From assembly GCA_045593905.1 (NCBI GenBank), contig JAZNXL010000055.1, positions 8,528-72,527 on the forward strand: a stretch of 64,000 nucleotides of DNA, read 5' to 3'. Positions 61,054 through 64,000 of the stretch are shown piece after piece. The stretch is from RGIG9041 sp045593905 (GTDB lineage Bacteria; Bacillota; Clostridia; Oscillospirales; QAKW01). Positions within the stretch are counted from its first letter, which is position 1; every line of letters begins with the position of its first letter. Below the pieces are notes generated by a model. The model had not been told where the DNA came from, did no database searches, and saw only the letters and a program-made list of their open reading frames with translations. The translations under genes were made by a program, and so were the position numbers.

Positions 61054-61839
61054 ATGAAAATTGGTATTTCGTTAGCTTGCTTTTATCCCGAACACCCTGA
61101 GGATGTTATTAAAAAGGTTTGTGATGCAGGTTTTGATATTGCTGAACTTTTTATTAATACTGAAAGTGAGTTAAGTTTAGATTATATAAAAGCTATATAT
61201 AAAAATTGCCAAAAACACGGGCTTGAGATTTATTCGATACATCCGTTCACTGCTGCAATTGAAAATTATATGTTTTTCTCTCCGTACGACAGACGTATAG
61301 AAGATGCTAAAAAGTTCTATTCTCGCTATTGCGATGCCGCAAAGTATCTCGGCGCAAAAGTTATTAATTTGCACGGGGATAGGGGAATTGGCTTAAAAGA
61401 TATTGACTTTTATATCGAATGCTTAAAGCCGTTTGCTGAAATCTCAAATAATACAGGTGTAACGTTTTGTCACGAAAATGTGTTCTTTAATAGTATAAAT
61501 CACCCCGAGTTTGTTACAAGTCTTAATCAAAAGCTTGGCGATACAATAAAATATACATTTGATATTAAACAGGCAAATAAAGGCGGAAGTGACCCGTATG
61601 CTTTGTGCCAAGCAATGCAGGGCAATGTAATGAATTTTCATATTAACGATTATGATAACGACAATATTTGTTTATTGCCTGGCAAAGGTGTTGTCAACCA
61701 CCAAAAAATTGTTTCAACGCTATTAAATAATGGTTATAAAGGTCCCGCGTTAATCGAAGTGTATCGTCACAATTTTAACGATATGCAAGATGTTTTGCAG
61801 TCGCTTGAATATCTTAAAAAAATAAAAGCTCCGAATTAA
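61054..61839 (+). CDS. Sugar phosphate isomerase/epimerase-like TIM barrel
   Basis: This 261-residue xylose-isomerase-like barrel has candidate metal ligands at the strand ends: YSIHPFTAAIENY, INLHGDRGI, FCHENVFFN (His-Glu), FDIKQANK (Asp), NFHINDYD (His-x-Asn-Asp) and ALIEVYRHN (Glu). This arrangement fits the IolE/Hps-type epimerase superfamily. The substrate cannot be assigned. GGAG precedes the ATG, and the stop codon lies in the loop of a bidirectional terminator. Confidence 0.8.
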   Translation: MKIGISLACFYPEHPEDVIKKVCDAGFDIAELFINTESELSLDYIKAIYKNCQKHGLEIYSIHPFTAAIENYMFFSPYDRRIEDAKKFYSRYCDAAKYLGAKVINLHGDRGIGLKDIDFYIECLKPFAEISNNTGVTFCHENVFFNSINHPEFVTSLNQKLGDTIKYTFDIKQANKGGSDPYALCQAMQGNVMNFHINDYDNDNICLLPGKGVVNHQKIVSTLLNNGYKGPALIEVYRHNFNDMQDVLQSLEYLKKIKAPN

Positions 61840-61853
61840 TTTCGGAGCTTTTA
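61823..61853. terminator. Bidirectional terminator between the isomerase gene and murC
   Basis: TAAAAGCTCCGAA (61823-61835) and TTCGGAGCTTTTA (61841-61853) are perfect 13-base complements, with the isomerase stop codon in the loop. Confidence 0.88.
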
Positions 61854-63206
61854 TTATATTAAATCTGCAACTGAATTTATGTTACCTGCACCCATAAGAA
61901 TAAATACTGTATCAGGTTCGGCGTTTTGCTTAATGTAGTTTGCTATGTCATTAAAATCACTAATATATTCGCTGCCCTCAATCATATTTTTAAGGTCAAT
62001 TATATTCGCGCCTACTGTGTTAATTTCGCGTGCGCTATATATATCTGTTAAAACAACTTTGTCGGCATGTTTTAATTCCTCTGCAAACTCATTCATTAAA
62101 AACTTTGTTCTTGTGTATGTGTGCGATTGAAATATTACTGTCGTTTTTTTGTATCCTGCCATTTTTGCGCTTTTGATAGTTGCGCTAATTTCGGTAGGGT
62201 GGTGTGCATAGTCGTCAACAATAGCAGCGCCATTGTAAAATTTTTTAATTTCAAATCGTCTGCTTGCACCCTTGAAGTTTTTTAGACCTTGCTTTATTGA
62301 ATTGTCGTCTATACCATAAGTTTTTGCACAGCAAATACAAGCTAATGCGTTTAAAATATTATGTTCTCCAAAAACCGAAAGCTCGATATTGCTAATTAAT
62401 TCGTTTTTGTAAACTGCATCAAACATAGGTTTTCCATCGGATATACGTACATTTTGTGCGTAACAATCATTGCGTTTGCCTAAACCAAAGGTTATGGTTG
62501 TTTTTGCAGTCTCGTCAATAATGTAACTGCAGTTAATATCGTCGCCGTTGATAATGATTTTTCCGCCATCGTTGATATTTTCGGTAAAATCAAGAAAAGA
62601 TTTTTTAATGTTGTCAAGTGTTTTAAAAAAGTCAAGATGGTCAGCATCGATATTAAGAACAACTGCAACATCAGGATAAAAATTTAAAAATGAATTTACA
62701 TATTCGCACGCTTCATATATTGAATAATCAGATTCGCCGGTTTTATAGTTGCCGTTAATTTGTTCAAAATAAGCACCAATGTGTATTGTAGGGTCGGCTT
62801 TAGCAGCCAAAAATACAGACGCAATCATTGATGTTGTAGTAGTTTTTCCGTGAGTGCCTGCAACGGCAATTGATTTTGAATAGCTTGACATTAAAGCCCC
62901 AAGCAAAACAGCGCGCTCAATTGTTGGAATAGAATTTTGCTTTGCATATACAAGTTCTGGATTACTATCGGCGATGGCTGCAGTGTAAACAACAAGTTCA
63001 GCACCAACTGCGTTGCTTGCATCGTGATTTGAAACGGGTATCCCGTTTTTAATTAGCATTTTTGTGTTTTGTGACACATTGGCATCTGAACCTGTTATAA
63101 CTTTGCCTTTTTCTTTCAGCATCATAGCAAGTGAAGACATCGAAACTCCGCCAATGCCAATAAAGTGAATTTTATTATACTTGTCTATATCAAAAAAACT
63201 TTGCAT
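61854..63206 (-). CDS. murC: UDP-N-acetylmuramate-L-alanine ligase
   Basis: This 450-residue Mur ligase adds L-alanine to UDP-MurNAc in the cytoplasm. Motifs are HFIGIGGVSMSSLAMML at the N terminus, the ATP loop AGTHGKTTTTSM, HLDFFKTLDNI, EHNILNALACI and DDYAHHPTEI with the MurC-typical His pair. All domains are present. AGAGGT precedes the ATG. It is monocistronic on the minus strand, away from the main dcw-type genes. Confidence 0.96.
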   Translation of the reverse strand: MQSFFDIDKYNKIHFIGIGGVSMSSLAMMLKEKGKVITGSDANVSQNTKMLIKNGIPVSNHDASNAVGAELVVYTAAIADSNPELVYAKQNSIPTIERAVLLGALMSSYSKSIAVAGTHGKTTTTSMIASVFLAAKADPTIHIGAYFEQINGNYKTGESDYSIYEACEYVNSFLNFYPDVAVVLNIDADHLDFFKTLDNIKKSFLDFTENINDGGKIIINGDDINCSYIIDETAKTTITFGLGKRNDCYAQNVRISDGKPMFDAVYKNELISNIELSVFGEHNILNALACICCAKTYGIDDNSIKQGLKNFKGASRRFEIKKFYNGAAIVDDYAHHPTEISATIKSAKMAGYKKTTVIFQSHTYTRTKFLMNEFAEELKHADKVVLTDIYSAREINTVGANIIDLKNMIEGSEYISDFNDIANYIKQNAEPDTVFILMGAGNINSVADLI

Positions 63207-63234
63207 AAACGTACCTCTTACTTTAATTGATTTT

Positions 63235-63263
63235 ATTATATTCTATTTTAATTGTAAAATAAA
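63235..63263 (-). promoter_or_regulatory. Promoter of murC
   Basis: On the minus strand, TTTATT (63258-63263), 17 bases and TATAAT (63235-63240) lie about 30 bases before the murC start. Confidence 0.5.
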
Positions 63264-63281
63264 TACTTTTTGTTAAATTCC

Positions 63282-63310
63282 TTGCAAATATTTTCTCAGT
63301 GTAATATAAT
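63282..63310 (+). promoter_or_regulatory. Promoter of the small membrane-protein gene
   Basis: TTGCAA (63282-63287), 17 bases and TATAAT (63305-63310) precede a strong GGAGGTGAT ribosome binding site. Confidence 0.72.
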
Positions 63311-63343
63311 ACAAAATACCGATTGATTTTGGAGGTGATTATT

Positions 63344-63775
63344 TTGAATAAAGTTTGGGATTTTCTTGCTGATAAAAAATATATAATTATGGCTATTCTT
63401 GGCGTTTTAATTCTTGCAATGACATTTAAATCTCAGGTTGTTGTTGTAAAATACGGTGATAACTACGCAATGCGTTTGGAGCATACTGTTTTTGGATATT
63501 GTATCCGTGCTTCAGCGTCCCTAAAAGAAACGGAACCCGCTGTTCAAAACGAAATATACATTGGTAACTCGTTTAATGTCGCTGCACAAAAAGCGGTAAA
63601 ACAAATGAGCTTGCTTTCGGATTCTGAACAGACAGTCGAAATAATGGTGTCTGGCTTTCCAAAAAATAGCCAAAAACTCGAAAAACAAATACAGTCGCAT
63701 TTGGAGTCGTTAGGATACAATGTTGAGATAATTGATGTATCATTAACCGAAGCAATTACACCAAAAAATAATTGA
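63344..63775 (+). CDS. Small membrane-anchored protein of unknown function
   Basis: This predicted 143-residue protein has one N-terminal span (YIIMAILGVLILAMTF). An extracytoplasmic alpha/beta domain contains AAQKAVKQMSLLSDSEQTVE followed by LEKQIQSHLESLGYNVEI. The helix-strand pattern faintly recalls the extracellular domain of RsgI-type anti-sigma factors, but I would not assign it. The TTG at 63344 is chosen because GGAGGTGA lies 5 bases upstream. It sits between divergent murC and an rRNA operon promoter. Confidence 0.72.
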   Translation: MNKVWDFLADKKYIIMAILGVLILAMTFKSQVVVVKYGDNYAMRLEHTVFGYCIRASASLKETEPAVQNEIYIGNSFNVAAQKAVKQMSLLSDSEQTVEIMVSGFPKNSQKLEKQIQSHLESLGYNVEIIDVSLTEAITPKNN

Positions 63776-63806
63776 TTATTTTTGTCAAAAAATCTTTAAA
63801 AAAGTG

Positions 63807-63835
63807 TTGACAAATCAAATATCTTTTGGTAATAT
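63807..63835 (+). promoter_or_regulatory. rRNA operon promoter
   Basis: TTGACA (63807-63812), 17 bases and TAATAT (63830-63835) with an A/T-rich upstream region resemble strong rrn promoters with UP elements. A boxA-like leader follows. Confidence 0.8.
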
Positions 63836-63840
63836 ATAAA

Positions 63841-64000
63841 GGCACTCGCGTAAAACGCGATGCAAAATGAACTTTGAAAATTAAACAGCATCATAAAAAG
63901 GACCCGTTAATTGTTTTGAAAAGAATGGACAATTAACAGATATTAACTTACAAAAGTCAGTAAATGTTATGAGTCTGGAAAAGATAATTTTTTAAAAAAT
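63841..64000 (+). ncRNA. rRNA operon leader (boxA and processing stem), 16S expected just beyond
   Basis: The leader carries a small hairpin TCGCG/CGCGA (about 63846-63860) and a boxA-like TGAACTTTGAAAA (63868-63880), as in Firmicute rrn leaders. A stem GTTAATTGT/ACAATTAAC (63906-63937) follows. The final bases ending in an A-rich run match what usually precedes the 16S start. The 16S gene itself is not in the window, so this is an inference from the leader. Confidence 0.75.

Overview
The window reads as a chromosomal segment of an AT-rich, endospore-forming, anaerobic member of the Clostridia, probably of the Oscillospirales/Ruminococcaceae kind. The evidence is Gram-positive style ribosome binding sites and sigma-A promoters, a spoIIGA-sigE pair, an oxygen-sensitive class III ribonucleotide reductase, a split cobalamin-dependent methionine synthase, an FtsEX-M23-CtpA cell-wall block and the cdaA-cdaR pair. 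The lineage is inferred, not proven. Nearly all of the window is coding, and most operons are punctuated by clear intrinsic terminators.

Layout. 1-3833 is the tail of a histidine operon (hisC-B-H-A-F-IE), followed by a DUF4091/GH123-like protein. 5466-7850 is a BlaI/BlaR1-type regulator pair with two palindromic operators. 7851-13207 holds a lone ATP-grasp gene, htpG with a CIRCE operator, mscL, trmO and a TPP-riboswitch-controlled thiT, then trxA. 13268-17417 is the anaerobic ribonucleotide reductase module: nrdG, nrdD fused to a redoxin, and a thioredoxin reductase, with NrdR-like boxes around the nrdD promoter. 17478-27073 is one long co-oriented run: three SPFH/HflKC-like membrane proteins, a P1B-type ATPase, then metF, a stand-alone MetH reactivation domain and metH. 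A lactate dehydrogenase family gene follows.

28120-31620 looks like a small accessory island. It has two overlapping minus-strand genes: a 702-residue protein with eight zinc-ribbon repeats interrupted by a PD-(D/E)XK-type nuclease domain, and an AbiTii-like protein. It lies directly downstream of a five-gene tRNA operon (Gly, Arg, His, Gln, Pro). The distal island edge carries a sequence resembling a displaced tRNA 3' end. I consider this the best candidate for an undescribed system, most likely anti-phage defence.

32277-46246 holds a CPBP protease and cysK, two lipoproteins, spoIIGA-sigE, murJ with an O-antigen-ligase-like polymerase and two DUF4330 proteins, an HPr protein, rpe with an XRE regulator, an EF-G paralogue and a DUF4830 protein. 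46287-64000 holds a pseudouridine synthase, a MsmX-type ATPase, a PucR-type regulator, ftsE-ftsX-M23-ctpA, a flavin reductase, DUF3343 with a cysteine desulfurase-like enzyme, cdaA-cdaR, an RseC-like protein, asnS, an aspartate aminotransferase, a TIM-barrel isomerase, murC and a small membrane protein. The window ends inside the leader of an rRNA operon. Its strong promoter and boxA-like element predict that 16S rRNA starts at or just beyond base 64000.

All family assignments come from reading motifs by eye. No database search was run.
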